DNA of 52,544 bases, from positions 1 to 52,544 of the forward strand of contig JAIRZI010000073.1 in assembly GCA_031267295.1 (NCBI GenBank), written 5' to 3'. Of the stretch, positions 9,407-19,819 are shown one piece after another. Under the pieces are notes generated by a model. It was given only the letters and a program-made list of their open reading frames with translations, had not been told where the DNA came from and ran no database searches. The stretch comes from Propionibacteriaceae bacterium. Its GTDB lineage: Bacteria; Actinomycetota; Actinomycetes; Propionibacteriales; Propionibacteriaceae. Position numbers and translations under genes: made by a program. How positions within the stretch are numbered: position 1 is the first letter of the stretch; every line of letters begins with the position of its first letter.

Positions 9407-11182
9407 TTAATCTTGCCGCAGTCGCAGTTCCACACCGAGTTGTTCAGCATCTAGCTGCATCAATTTTGTCTCCAGTAGACCACTAGGGAAAGTGCCAAGG
9501 TCACGGATGCGCAGCAGTTCACTACGTTGAGCTTCTATGATCTCCAACCGCAGTTCGACTGCCTCCACGCTCTCGGCAGCGGTGTTGGTTTGCTCACCCA
9601 CCCGTAGCGCCGTCTCCATGAGTTTCCGGGCGGCATGTACGCTCTCAGCCGAGTATGCGCTACCGTCTTTCCGTCGCCACTGCCCAGCGTCCAGTTCGCT
9701 TAGTGCCGCTCGATTTAGCTGTACCCGCAACGCACTGGTCAGTTCTGCGTCAGCGCTCGGATCGCGGGGCGACAACTTGAGTGCTTTAACTAGTAACGCC
9801 AGAGTTCCGCCTTGGATCAGCAGAGTACCAGCAGCCACCACAAACGCTGTCAATATCAACAGTGACCGATGCGGTGTGCTCAGCGGTAACGATTGTGCGG
9901 CCGCTAAAGTGATAGCGCCACGCATACCAGCCACTACCAATATCGCCCCATCTTTCCATCCGAACTGTTCAGCGGCCAGATAATCTAGGTCTGCTTGCTG
10001 TTTTTCCAACAACTTACGTAACCGGCCACGCCGGTAGGTTCCACTTTCACGCCCCATACGTGCCGTAGTCGCAACAAACGCCGCCGCAGGAGCCACCAAC
10101 CTGGGAACCGGCGCTACTGAAGTCGAGTCAGCTTCCTCCAACCACTCCTGCAACAATGTGATGCGCTCCTGTCGCTCCCCTAAACGTTGGGTACGGCGCG
10201 ATAGCAGATGCACAGCACCCGCCACAAACACACTACGAATCACAATCACCACTGTGGCCGCTGCCGCCCCCAAGCCAAGCGCTAACCATTCGTTTTGGTG
10301 CGTGATAACCGCATCTTCATGCAACGCGAACAACTGCAACCCCATCAACAAAAAGATAGCGCTTTCCAGCAGTAACTCTATGGTGCGCCAGACGGCGCGT
10401 TCCGTTATACGCACTTCACTCGGTAGATGTTTCGCAGTATGGTCACCGGTGATCAGCCCTGCTACCACAGCAGCCACTAAGCCGGATGCGCCCAAATGTT
10501 CAGCGGGTAAAAACGCCAAGAACGGCACTACCAACGAAAATGCCACGTTGGATGCCACTTGCGCAATTCGACGCCGCACTGCGAGGTTGATATAGCCCAC
10601 TGCCAACCCGATGCCTATCGCCACCACCACCGCATACACAAAATCTAACGTTATGTGCCAAAACGAGAAACTGGCCGACACTGCGGCAATAGCGGAACGC
10701 AGTAGCACCAACGCAGAAGCGTCATTGAATAGCGCTTCACCCTCCAACACTGTCACAATGCGTTGTGACGCACCGGACTGCCGCACAATAGTGGTGGCCA
10801 CTGCGTCGGTCGGTGACACAATAGCTCCGACGGCGATCCCCACTCCGAGCGGCAAACTTGGCACCAGCCATACCAACAAAAATCCCACACTGACAGCAGA
10901 CGCGACAACTAGTAACACCGCGAACAGTGAAATCGTAGGTAGATCGCGGCGAAACTCCATTAGGGGCGTGTTCACCGCCGTGGAGTAAAGCAGTAACGGT
11001 AGCATCCCTCCAAGCACCCACTCGGGATCAATTTCGATGGGCTTAACAAACGGTAGTAAACTCACCCCGATACCAAGCAACACCAACATAAGAGGTGCCG
11101 CTACCCCGAAACGTGGTGCCAGCGAGGTGACAAACACCACCGCAACAATTCCGATCACCCCAATTATTAATATCTGTTCCAT
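9407..11182 (-). CDS. Na+/H+ antiporter, CPA1 (NhaP/NHE) family
   Basis: 591 aa polytopic protein; VGAIVSPTDAVATT and EGEALFNDASALVL motifs. Confidence 0.92.
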   Translation of the reverse strand: MEQILIIGVIGIVAVVFVTSLAPRFGVAAPLMLVLLGIGVSLLPFVKPIEIDPEWVLGGMLPLLLYSTAVNTPLMEFRRDLPTISLFAVLLVVASAVSVGFLLVWLVPSLPLGVGIAVGAIVSPTDAVATTIVRQSGASQRIVTVLEGEALFNDASALVLLRSAIAAVSASFSFWHITLDFVYAVVVAIGIGLAVGYINLAVRRRIAQVASNVAFSLVVPFLAFLPAEHLGASGLVAAVVAGLITGDHTAKHLPSEVRITERAVWRTIELLLESAIFLLMGLQLFALHEDAVITHQNEWLALGLGAAAATVVIVIRSVFVAGAVHLLSRRTQRLGERQERITLLQEWLEEADSTSVAPVPRLVAPAAAFVATTARMGRESGTYRRGRLRKLLEKQQADLDYLAAEQFGWKDGAILVVAGMRGAITLAAAQSLPLSTPHRSLLILTAFVVAAGTLLIQGGTLALLVKALKLSPRDPSADAELTSALRVQLNRAALSELDAGQWRRKDGSAYSAESVHAARKLMETALRVGEQTNTAAESVEAVELRLEIIEAQRSELLRIRDLGTFPSGLLETKLMQLDAEQLGVELRLRQD

Positions 11183-11504
11183 AACTACTCCATATGTTTT
11201 CTCACAAGATTAGTGCGTCCGTAGGGTTGAGCGTTGGCACGCACCCCCAGCAACGTAAATATCACAACCGCGATAGTACCCCAATTAAATACCTCAAACC
11301 ATGCGGCTAAATTACTTACCTTAGTAGTGCCTTACTATAGCTGCGATAGTGTCTCACTAGCCTATATTCTTCCTGCAATCGTCAAAACGCTCACTGGGTG
11401 TGGGGTATACACCAGCAACAGCAACTACGCTGTAAGTGTTCATCAGTTAAATTATGCTCTCAAACAATTCGCGGTAGCTCCCGCATTATCGTTTGAAACG
11501 ACAA

Positions 11505-13070
11505 CTAACCCTGTGGTCGTAGTAGCGGGAACAGTATCGTTTCACGGATACCGGCGTTGCTGAACAACATAACCAAACGATCAACTCCCAATCCCATACC
11601 TCCGAGCGGCGGACAGCCCTGTTCCAGAGCCGTTAGAAACTCTTCGTCTAACTGCATCGCCTCTGGGTCACCAGCCGCAGCCTGCAACGACTGAGCACTT
11701 AGAATCTCTCGCTGAATCACCGGGTCGATCAGTTCGGTGTAACCGGTGCCGCGTTCCATACCGCCAATGATGAGATCCCATGCTTCGATCAGTCCCGGCT
11801 TTGAGCGGTGCCGTCTGGCCAGCGGTTGAATGACAGCGGGATAGTCACATACATACGTTGGTTGCAACAACGTCGGCTCCACCAGATCGTCAAATAACCC
11901 CTTAGCCAAGCGATCAGCTCCCCATTTCGGGTCATACGTCAACCCTCGCTTAGTAGCAGCGGCGGACAACACCGCATACTCGGTGTTGACATCCACTTCA
12001 AATCCGAGTGCTTCGGAGAGTCCTTCGTACATTGGCAACCAACGCCATTCGCCGTTAAGGTCTATTACCTGAGCGTCAGGTCGGGTGATCTGCCGCGACC
12101 CCACCACATCGGCAGCATCCAGCAACAACTCTTTGGTGAACTGCGCGATAGTAAATTGATCACCCCAACTCTGATACGCCTCCAGCATGGTGAACTCTGG
12201 GCTATGCGACGAATCGACACCCTCATTACGAAACACCCGCCCGATCTCGTATACTCGGTCGGCACCACCACTCATCACCCGTTTGAGGTATAACTCCAGC
12301 GCGATACGTAAACTCATCGGCAGATTGAAAGCATTCAGATGAGTGTTAAACGGACGCGCCGCCGCGCCGCCGTGTATCGTCTGCAATACTGGAGTTTCCA
12401 CCTCAATGAACCCCCACCGTTCACAAGTTTTTCGCAATGCTGACGTGATTGCGGCTCGCAACCGCACCATTTCCCGAGCCGCAACGCGGGCAATTAAATC
12501 ATTGTGACGCTGACGTACCCGGGACTCCTCAGATAAATCCTTGTGCAACACTGGCAAGGGGCGAAGCGCTTTCGATGCCATCCGCCACTCGGCTGCCAGC
12601 ACTGAAAGTTCGCCGCGTTTTGAGGCGATGACGCGCCCGCGCAGCCATACGAAATCGCCCAGATCAACAACAGCTTTCCAGGCATCTAACGCCGTCTCCC
12701 CCACCTCGACAAGGGAAAGCATCACCTGCAGACGCTCACCATTCTCAGTAAGGGTAAATCCGTCTTGCAAAGTGGCGAAACACAGTTTTCCAGTGTTGCG
12801 CGCAAATATCACCCGACCGCCGATAGTCACCTCATCGTAAGTTTCCTCGCCGATACCTAAGTGACCCCACTGTTTTCTGACCTCGGACAGGGTATGCGTG
12901 CGGCTCAGATCCGCAGGATACGCCGCAACGCCGCCGTCTAACAACCGCTGTCGTTTCTCGCGACGTAAGCGCAACTGCTCGGGAAGATTTTCGTCACTGA
13001 ATCCAGTGGCACGCTCTGTGCCGGGTTCTATGACGCTTTCAGCAGAAGTTTCTTCGCTCAAAGCGGGCAC
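11505..13070 (-). CDS. lysS: Class II lysyl-tRNA synthetase
   Basis: OB-fold plus class II core: VYEIGRVFRNEGVDSSHSPEFTMLEAYQ and GMGLGVDRLVMLF. Confidence 0.93.
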   Translation of the reverse strand: MPALSEETSAESVIEPGTERATGFSDENLPEQLRLRREKRQRLLDGGVAAYPADLSRTHTLSEVRKQWGHLGIGEETYDEVTIGGRVIFARNTGKLCFATLQDGFTLTENGERLQVMLSLVEVGETALDAWKAVVDLGDFVWLRGRVIASKRGELSVLAAEWRMASKALRPLPVLHKDLSEESRVRQRHNDLIARVAAREMVRLRAAITSALRKTCERWGFIEVETPVLQTIHGGAAARPFNTHLNAFNLPMSLRIALELYLKRVMSGGADRVYEIGRVFRNEGVDSSHSPEFTMLEAYQSWGDQFTIAQFTKELLLDAADVVGSRQITRPDAQVIDLNGEWRWLPMYEGLSEALGFEVDVNTEYAVLSAAATKRGLTYDPKWGADRLAKGLFDDLVEPTLLQPTYVCDYPAVIQPLARRHRSKPGLIEAWDLIIGGMERGTGYTELIDPVIQREILSAQSLQAAAGDPEAMQLDEEFLTALEQGCPPLGGMGLGVDRLVMLFSNAGIRETILFPLLRPQG

Positions 13071-13364
13071 CTACTTCCAAGCGGTAGAAACTACGAAGCC
13101 AGCTAGGATAAACCCGAGCGCCACCAAAATGTTGCCATCGCCTAAGGAAGCCATAAAAGGGATACTCCTACCGGCTATATAAAACACCACTAACCATGCC
13201 ACGCCAAACAGAAATAACGGTACAAACACCCACGGCACCCAATTACGGGCACCCGAAAGCCGAACCTTCTCTTCGGCGTTCTCACTGCGATGCTGCGCTA
13301 AAGTGCGTGCTCGCTTATTAGCCAGCTTCTCAGATGCCTTCTGGCGTCCCTTCGATTCAGGCAC
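13071..13364 (-). CDS. crgA: Cell division protein CrgA; GTG start (VPESKGRQKA) inside the longer ORF
   Basis: 97 aa with MPKSKGR-like N-terminus and two TMs: WVPWVFVPLFLFGVAWLVVFYIAG...NILVALGFILAGFVVSTAW. Confidence 0.82.
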   Translation of the reverse strand: MPESKGRQKASEKLANKRARTLAQHRSENAEEKVRLSGARNWVPWVFVPLFLFGVAWLVVFYIAGRSIPFMASLGDGNILVALGFILAGFVVSTAWK

Positions 13365-13496
13365 ATCAACTCCTCTACCGATGAGGTGCAACCTCAACAA
13401 GACCAACACCCGAAGCTTACCCGATAGACTGGAAAGACAGTTACCTGAGGTCACTCTTATGCCCTGAAGTTGACCACATAACTTAAGGAGTTTCAA

Positions 13497-14684
13497 GTGT
13501 TGCGTCAGTTGCCCGTACTGTTGGTGATTCTTAGTGCGATGGTAATTTTTGTGATTTGGCGAGTGGCGTTTGCCAATAAACTGTCGCGCAAACAAAAAGC
13601 CTGGGTTATCCCCAGCACGCTGCTCATCATTGCATACGGTTTAAGCTCGCTACCGCTCGGCATGGGCACGTTAAACAGCCGTAGCAAGGAGTTATATCTT
13701 TTCATTATCGGCGGTTACCTCACCTTAATCATGTTGCTGTATTTATTTCTTGGGTTGATCGTAGTGATGGTGATCTCTGTGATGTGGCGCATGGTGACCG
13801 ACACCGACTCTGACGATAGCGCAGCGCAACGAGTGCGGTTTATGCGCAAAGCCACCATAGCGATACTGGCTATCGCACTGGGTATCACGGGTTGGGGTTA
13901 TTTGCAGGCTCGTACCCCAAAGCTCACCCACGTCGATTATTACCACAAACAGGTGCCCAGCGAATTCAACGGCTTCACTATTGCGTTGATCACCGACCTA
14001 CATATCGGCTCTGGTCATGGCGGAGAATGGCTCACCCAAGTGGTGTCTCAAGTGAACTCCGCACAACCTGACCTCATCGTCATTGCTGGTGACCTGGTAG
14101 ACGGCACCCCGGAAAGTACCGGTGACGATCTGGAGCCGCTCACTAAACTTTCGGCACCATACGGCGTTTATATCACCACAGGAAATCACGAGTTTTACTC
14201 TGGAGCCGCCGCCTGGGCACAGTTCTGGGCGGAACACGCCATCCCGGTGCTAGACAACGAGTCAGTAGTTATCCGGCGAGCTGGGGCGAGTTTTGATTTA
14301 GTGGGCATCAACGACCGTACTGGTAGCACGCCGTATCAACCCGATCTCAGTGCCGCCATCAATTCGCTCTCTACCTGGGGTGTACTCCCCGCCGATACTA
14401 CGCGCTTACGTATTTTAGCCGCGCACCAACCAGTGCAGGCGATAGCGGACGACGGTCTGGCCGAGCGCCTCGGCGTTGATCTCCAACTCTCCGGGCACAC
14501 TCATGGCGGGCAGGTATGGCCACTGCATCTGCTGGTGAAACTTCAACAACCTGTCGTCTCCGGTGTGCATGAAATCAGTGGCATCACCGTCATTACTTCG
14601 CGGGGCGCTGGTACCTGGGGGCCGCCAGTACGTGTACTAGCCGACCCCGAGATAGTGCTTGTCACTTTGCATAACGAAAGTTAA
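13497..14684 (+). CDS. Membrane-anchored metallophosphoesterase
   Basis: N-terminal TMs; ITDLHIGSG, AGDLVDG, TGNHEFY, LSGHTHGGQ motifs. Confidence 0.93.
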   Translation: MLRQLPVLLVILSAMVIFVIWRVAFANKLSRKQKAWVIPSTLLIIAYGLSSLPLGMGTLNSRSKELYLFIIGGYLTLIMLLYLFLGLIVVMVISVMWRMVTDTDSDDSAAQRVRFMRKATIAILAIALGITGWGYLQARTPKLTHVDYYHKQVPSEFNGFTIALITDLHIGSGHGGEWLTQVVSQVNSAQPDLIVIAGDLVDGTPESTGDDLEPLTKLSAPYGVYITTGNHEFYSGAAAWAQFWAEHAIPVLDNESVVIRRAGASFDLVGINDRTGSTPYQPDLSAAINSLSTWGVLPADTTRLRILAAHQPVQAIADDGLAERLGVDLQLSGHTHGGQVWPLHLLVKLQQPVVSGVHEISGITVITSRGAGTWGPPVRVLADPEIVLVTLHNES

Positions 14685-14849
14685 AGAAGCATTGGTTTTC
14701 TCGGTGTATGCCACTGGGACGACAAATGATGAGATTCTTCTAATACATCTGGTGAGTGAAATGAACACTCATTACAAGATGCAGTAGCAGAAGATCGTCC
14801 GATTAAGCCGTTCCGGGAACCGTGCAGCGAAAATCAGTGTTTTCCTAAG
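14681..14849. repeat. Family B hairpin element, second copy
   Basis: Ends TTAAAGAAGCATTGGTTTTC / GAAAATCAGTGTTTTCCTAA are imperfect inverted repeats; same length and same right-end motif as 9191-9358; imperfect internal palindrome. Confidence 0.65.
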
Positions 14850-14908
14850 AGGTACCCCGACCTGGTTTACCTTAAGGTAGTGTGAGTTAACCTCTTGCTG
14901 CGTGCGTT

Positions 14909-16762
14909 CTACCCGCCGCTTTCTTCGGTTTTTGTCGGATCTGTTGGCGTGGTGGGCGGGTCAGTGCTGGGCGGTGGCGGTTCCGGACTTTTTACTCGCG
15001 GTATGGCGATAGTCACCGTCACATACTCAGTACGTGATGCCGGTACAAGTGCTGCAGGAGTTTGGCCGATCACCGTTCCAGGTTCCTCATCACTTTCGAC
15101 AGTATTTGCCGAGAAAATCTTGAAACCGGCACTTGCTGCCGCTTCCTTAGCCTGCTCCTCGGTCATAGCGTATAAGTTCGGCATCATCGACTTTCCAGAT
15201 GCCAAATACACCGTAATTCGCTCCACTAACTTCACAGTGGTACCCATATCCGGGCTGGTTCCCGTCACCTGACCCACCAAAAAATCAATCGGCTCAGTGG
15301 CCATATCGGCAGTCTGTATCACCACGTCTGTGAACCCTAAAGTGGTCAATTCGCGTTTAGCTTGCGCTTCCGTCAGCCCAAGCAACGACATTGGTATGGT
15401 CATCTGATCCGGGCCATCGTTTAGATAAATCTTGACGGTGGAGCCGATCGGTACTTCATTGTGTGCCGGCGGGTCTTGGTCAACTATCGTGCCTTTAGTG
15501 TCCGCCGGGCCAGTGACATGAACAACTTCCCACACCAAGTTTGAGTTACTCACTGTGGATTTGGCAGCCGTCTCGTTGTAACCAATCACAGGGGGCACGA
15601 TCGCCTTATCATCCGTAGCTCCCCAAATCCTGAACAGCACCACGCCAAGCGCAGCGAACAACACCACCAACAATCCGATAAGAATGAACGTCGCCGGAGA
15701 CATCCGAGCGCGTTCCGGTTCGTACTCCTCAGTTTCGTTCACTAGCTGAGCGCGAAATCCTCCCAAAGTGGGGGAGAACTCGTTAGGTACCTCGCTCACC
15801 GGCAGCAATCTAGTTGCGTCGGCACTCATGGAGGGCGGGGTCTGCAAAGCGGCTGCGTTCGCCCGATCAGCGATTATCACATCAGCAACGGGACGGGCTG
15901 CCGACGGATACACCAAGCCACCCGCGAGCATTTGGGTGATGTCGTCCAGCATCTCGGCAGCGTTCTGATACCGATCAAGCGGGCTTTTTTGAAGTGCTTT
16001 CATCACGATGGCATCCATCGTGGCGGTAGTAGAAACGTTCAATTGTGACGGCGGCACCGGCATTTCTCGCACATGCTGATACGCCACACTAACCGGCGAA
16101 TCTCCAGTGAAAGGCGGCCTGCCGGTGAGCAGTTCGTAAAGCAGACAACCCACAGCGTAGATGTCGGAACGCGCGTCCACCGTATCGCCGCGCGCTTGCT
16201 CCGGCGATAGGTACTGCGCAGTGCCGATGACTGTCGCCGTCTGTGTCATGGTGGCATCGGCATCGGCAACAGCTCTAGCGATACCGAAATCCATCACCTT
16301 TACCTGACCATCGGTGGTGATCATCACGTTCGCAGGTTTAATATCACGATGGATGATTCCTCTACTGTGCGAGAACCCCACCGCATCCAATACACCGGTA
16401 ACATACTCGAAAGCCCTAGTCGGGCCGATTATGACACCTCTGCGCATCATCTCGCGCAACGTCTCGCCCGACACCAACTCCATCACGATATACGGCACCA
16501 AAATGGAGTTTGTTGGGTCAACCTCAGCACCGGTGTCATACACGGCTACGATGTTCGGATGGTTCATTCCTGCTGCCGACTGCGCCTCGCGCTGAAAACG
16601 AGCCTGGAACACCGGGTCGGACGCTAAATCTGGCCGTAGCCGTTTTACAGCAACTTGGCGATCAAGCCGGGAATCACTGGCACGCCAAACTTCGGCCATA
16701 CCGCCGCGCCCAATAACGTCTTCCAGACGGTAACGTCCGGTAAGGACTATGGGTTTAGTCAT
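14909..16762 (-). CDS. pknB: Serine/threonine protein kinase with about three PASTA domains
   Basis: VIGRGGMAEVWRA, IIHRDIKPANVMI, VMDFGIA; TM then PASTA repeats. Confidence 0.95.
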   Translation of the reverse strand: MTKPIVLTGRYRLEDVIGRGGMAEVWRASDSRLDRQVAVKRLRPDLASDPVFQARFQREAQSAAGMNHPNIVAVYDTGAEVDPTNSILVPYIVMELVSGETLREMMRRGVIIGPTRAFEYVTGVLDAVGFSHSRGIIHRDIKPANVMITTDGQVKVMDFGIARAVADADATMTQTATVIGTAQYLSPEQARGDTVDARSDIYAVGCLLYELLTGRPPFTGDSPVSVAYQHVREMPVPPSQLNVSTTATMDAIVMKALQKSPLDRYQNAAEMLDDITQMLAGGLVYPSAARPVADVIIADRANAAALQTPPSMSADATRLLPVSEVPNEFSPTLGGFRAQLVNETEEYEPERARMSPATFILIGLLVVLFAALGVVLFRIWGATDDKAIVPPVIGYNETAAKSTVSNSNLVWEVVHVTGPADTKGTIVDQDPPAHNEVPIGSTVKIYLNDGPDQMTIPMSLLGLTEAQAKRELTTLGFTDVVIQTADMATEPIDFLVGQVTGTSPDMGTTVKLVERITVYLASGKSMMPNLYAMTEEQAKEAAASAGFKIFSANTVESDEEPGTVIGQTPAALVPASRTEYVTVTIAIPRVKSPEPPPPSTDPPTTPTDPTKTEESGG

Positions 16763-16943
16763 AAGACACCTTTCCAGTCAGCATCTGATACCAATAAGCA
16801 GCTATGCAACCGCATAGGGTGGGTAGTATCAATACCGCTTCGTCGCATCAGCCAGAATACGCGGGCAGAGGGACATTTGCCTATATCAAACTGTGCTAGC
16901 TGAGATACTTCTAAGCAAATGACGGCTGACGCTGAGAACTTCT

Positions 16944-18377
16944 TCATCGCAACGCCTCCGCTACCGTTCGGAACATTCGTCCAGCCACTAAGCTAGAGCT
17001 AGCCGCAGCGCCGTCCGGAGTATGTTCCACGAAAATAGTAATAGCAACATGCGGCTCGCTCACAAATCCAGTAAACCAGTAGTACACCGGGCGGGACGGG
17101 TCGGATTGCGCAGTGCCGGTCTTACCGCCGATGCTCAAACCACTGATACCGGCAGCATCCGCACCGCCAGAAGTGACGTTCTCCACCATCATGTTCTGCA
17201 GCAACTGCGCCGACTGCGCACTCAACGACTGCCGCAACACCCGCTTAGCGTGAATGCTTAACACTGAAAGATCAGGATTGCGCACCTCACTCACTAGATA
17301 CGGTTCCATCTGCACCCCATTGTTTGCAATCGCCGCCGATACCATAGCCATCTGTAGCGGGCTAGCGCTCACCTCGTACTGTCCGATGGCGCTCATCGCC
17401 AACGAAGCTAGGTCTTGATCGGTTGGGAACCGACTGACGGCTGACCAAATATCTGAACTCACCGCACTATTGAAACCAAACGCTTCAGCCTGACGACGTA
17501 GTGCCGCTTCGCCTAACGCCATACCGATGTTCGCATACGCAGTGTTGCAACTCACTTTCAGTGCGTCCAACATGGTGATGCGATCAGCACCACACGAAGC
17601 ATCGGCAAAATTGGTGAGCACATGATCGGAATCCGGCAGTTGGAGACCACGCGGTGAATCCACCAGTGTATCGGGTCGCCAACCAGCCTCCAGTGCAGCA
17701 GCGGTGGTGACCAGCTTGAACGTCGAACCTGGCGGAAACACTTCTTTACCGGCTCGGTCGCTCAGCGGCTCGTTTGGATCGGCTAGCAACGCTTTCCAGT
17801 TGGCTTCCACAGCGTCATAATCCAAACTAGACAACATAGCCGGGTCATAACTAGGCATCGAAACGTACGCCAAAATCGCGCCAGTAGTGTAGTCGAGTAC
17901 CACTGCGCCGCCGCGATACCCTTGCATCGCATCCCAAGCCGCCTGTTGTACCTGCGGGTTGATGGTGGTCTGCACAATAGCGCCTGCTGTTTGTCGTCCC
18001 GCGAGAGCATCAATAATTCGATCAACTGATTGTGCAGCAGATGTGCCAGATAACTGCGCATTATAATCTTGCTCCAAGTGCGAACGACCATAGATGAAAG
18101 AGTAGTAACCGGTGACTGGGGCATACATCGCCCCGTTGGCATATACCCTGACGTTTGGAATGCGCGGGTCTCCAGAGGACGCAGTAGCGGCTATAGCAGT
18201 ATTGCCGGCCATGATCGGGCCGCGCGGCTGCCCAAACTGCTCCTCTTGTACCCGCCGGTTATGCACAGAGTTCAGCAGTTCATCGGAACGAAACAGATAC
18301 GAGACGCTGAGATTAACTAGTAGCGCCAAAAACATCAGACCAACGATGAACGCCACTCGGCGAACAGACTTGTTCAC
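16944..18377 (-). CDS. pbpA: Penicillin-binding protein (transpeptidase)
   Basis: PPGSTFK (SxxK), SCNTA (SxN), GGKTGTAQ (KTG) motifs; overlaps rodA. Confidence 0.94.
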   Translation of the reverse strand: MNKSVRRVAFIVGLMFLALLVNLSVSYLFRSDELLNSVHNRRVQEEQFGQPRGPIMAGNTAIAATASSGDPRIPNVRVYANGAMYAPVTGYYSFIYGRSHLEQDYNAQLSGTSAAQSVDRIIDALAGRQTAGAIVQTTINPQVQQAAWDAMQGYRGGAVVLDYTTGAILAYVSMPSYDPAMLSSLDYDAVEANWKALLADPNEPLSDRAGKEVFPPGSTFKLVTTAAALEAGWRPDTLVDSPRGLQLPDSDHVLTNFADASCGADRITMLDALKVSCNTAYANIGMALGEAALRRQAEAFGFNSAVSSDIWSAVSRFPTDQDLASLAMSAIGQYEVSASPLQMAMVSAAIANNGVQMEPYLVSEVRNPDLSVLSIHAKRVLRQSLSAQSAQLLQNMMVENVTSGGADAAGISGLSIGGKTGTAQSDPSRPVYYWFTGFVSEPHVAITIFVEHTPDGAAASSSLVAGRMFRTVAEALR

Positions 18378-19819
18378 TAGCCAACCTCCTCGTCAGAAAC
18401 TTCAGATGCCACCGACTGACGCACTGCGGGCAACAACACCGTGTTCTCATCTGCTAAATCGACGACCACCTCGGCATCACGTTCCTCAATCGGCGCGCGC
18501 CCTTGATGCGAAATGAGTAGCAGAATCGCCAAAATAAGCCAGTTTGCCAGCAGACTAGAACCTCCTTGCGATAAGAAAGGCGTAGTGAGACCCGTAAGTG
18601 GCAGTAACCGCGTGACTCCACCAATAATGGCAAACACTTGCAACGCCAATGCGAATGACAAACCTGCGGCCAGTAGTTTGCCAAACCAATCGCGCGCTCC
18701 GAGCGCTGCACGCAATCCGCGCATCACGATGAGTAGATACACCATGATGATGACAAACAACCCCACCATTCCAAGTTCTTCACCAAAGGCAGCGGATATG
18801 AAATCGGAATCCACCAGCGGTACCCGGGTAGGCCGTCCCATACCGATACCGCGTCCCGTCAAGCCGCCCCAAGCCAAGCCGAACTGTCCCTCAATCACCT
18901 GATAGTTCTGATCCACATCAGAGAACGGGATAAGCCACGACTCCACCCGAATACGCACTTTACCGACGAACAGATACGCTAAAAATGCCGCCCCGCTAAA
19001 CCCCACAAAACCGACAATAGGCCACGCCACCTGATCAGTGGCAACGTAGAGCATCACCACGAATAAACCAAAGAACAACAGTGACGTACCGAGGTCGCTT
19101 TGAAAAACCAACACCACTAGCGAGACAACCCAGATCATCGCAATCGGCCCTAGATCGCGCACTCGCGGCCAAGTGATACCTAGGAAACGCCGCCCTGCGG
19201 AACGCAACAACTCCCGATGGTCTGACAGATATGAAGCAAACGCCAACGTCAACACGATTTTGGCTAACTCGGCTGGCTGAAAGCTGCGTCCGAACACCTC
19301 AATCCAGATACGCGACCCGCCGGATTCTTTTCCAATCACCGGCAACAGCGGCATCAGTAGCAACCCCAAACCAATGACGAACAGCAGGTAGGTGTAGCGC
19401 TGCAACACTCGATAATCCCGCAGTAAACGCAACAGCACCCCGAACACCACCACACCGACGGCGGTGTAAATTAACTGCAATACTGCCGGGTTTATGGCTG
19501 CACCATAGTTGAGTCGGTTAAGCGTTGCCAACCCCAACCCGTTAAGCAGTAGCACACATGGCAGCAGCACCGGGTCTGCGTATGGCAACATCTTGCGCAC
19601 CAACAAATGAGATGCCAAACACAACGCAACCCAACAACCGACGGCAACCGGCCACACACTAGGCAGTTCGAGACCACGATTGAAGTAGAAAACCAAATAG
19701 CAGGCTATGCCCAATGCCGCTGCAAACAGCACTAGTACTAACTCTGTGTTACGCCTAGTGGGGGACCGCTGATTGATCGGCGTTTTTCTAAGAACACCGA
19801 AGCTCATGGGCACTCCCAA
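18377..19819 (-). CDS. rodA: FtsW/RodA/SpoVE-family glycosyltransferase
   Basis: Polytopic; SRIWIEVFGRSFQPAELAKI, FQSDLGTSLLFFG, TTPFLSQGGSSLLANW. Confidence 0.95.
   Translation of the reverse strand: MGVPMSFGVLRKTPINQRSPTRRNTELVLVLFAAALGIACYLVFYFNRGLELPSVWPVAVGCWVALCLASHLLVRKMLPYADPVLLPCVLLLNGLGLATLNRLNYGAAINPAVLQLIYTAVGVVVFGVLLRLLRDYRVLQRYTYLLFVIGLGLLLMPLLPVIGKESGGSRIWIEVFGRSFQPAELAKIVLTLAFASYLSDHRELLRSAGRRFLGITWPRVRDLGPIAMIWVVSLVVLVFQSDLGTSLLFFGLFVVMLYVATDQVAWPIVGFVGFSGAAFLAYLFVGKVRIRVESWLIPFSDVDQNYQVIEGQFGLAWGGLTGRGIGMGRPTRVPLVDSDFISAAFGEELGMVGLFVIIMVYLLIVMRGLRAALGARDWFGKLLAAGLSFALALQVFAIIGGVTRLLPLTGLTTPFLSQGGSSLLANWLILAILLLISHQGRAPIEERDAEVVVDLADENTVLLPAVRQSVASEVSDEEVG

Noticed and set aside
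10158-10988. Plus-strand ORFs (145 aa and 125 aa) inside the antiporter gene
   Set aside because: Antisense to a clear CPA1 antiporter, with a composition artefact
11234-11563. 109 aa ORF between the antiporter and lysS
   Set aside because: Overlaps the 3' end of lysS antisense, with no domain or clear start context
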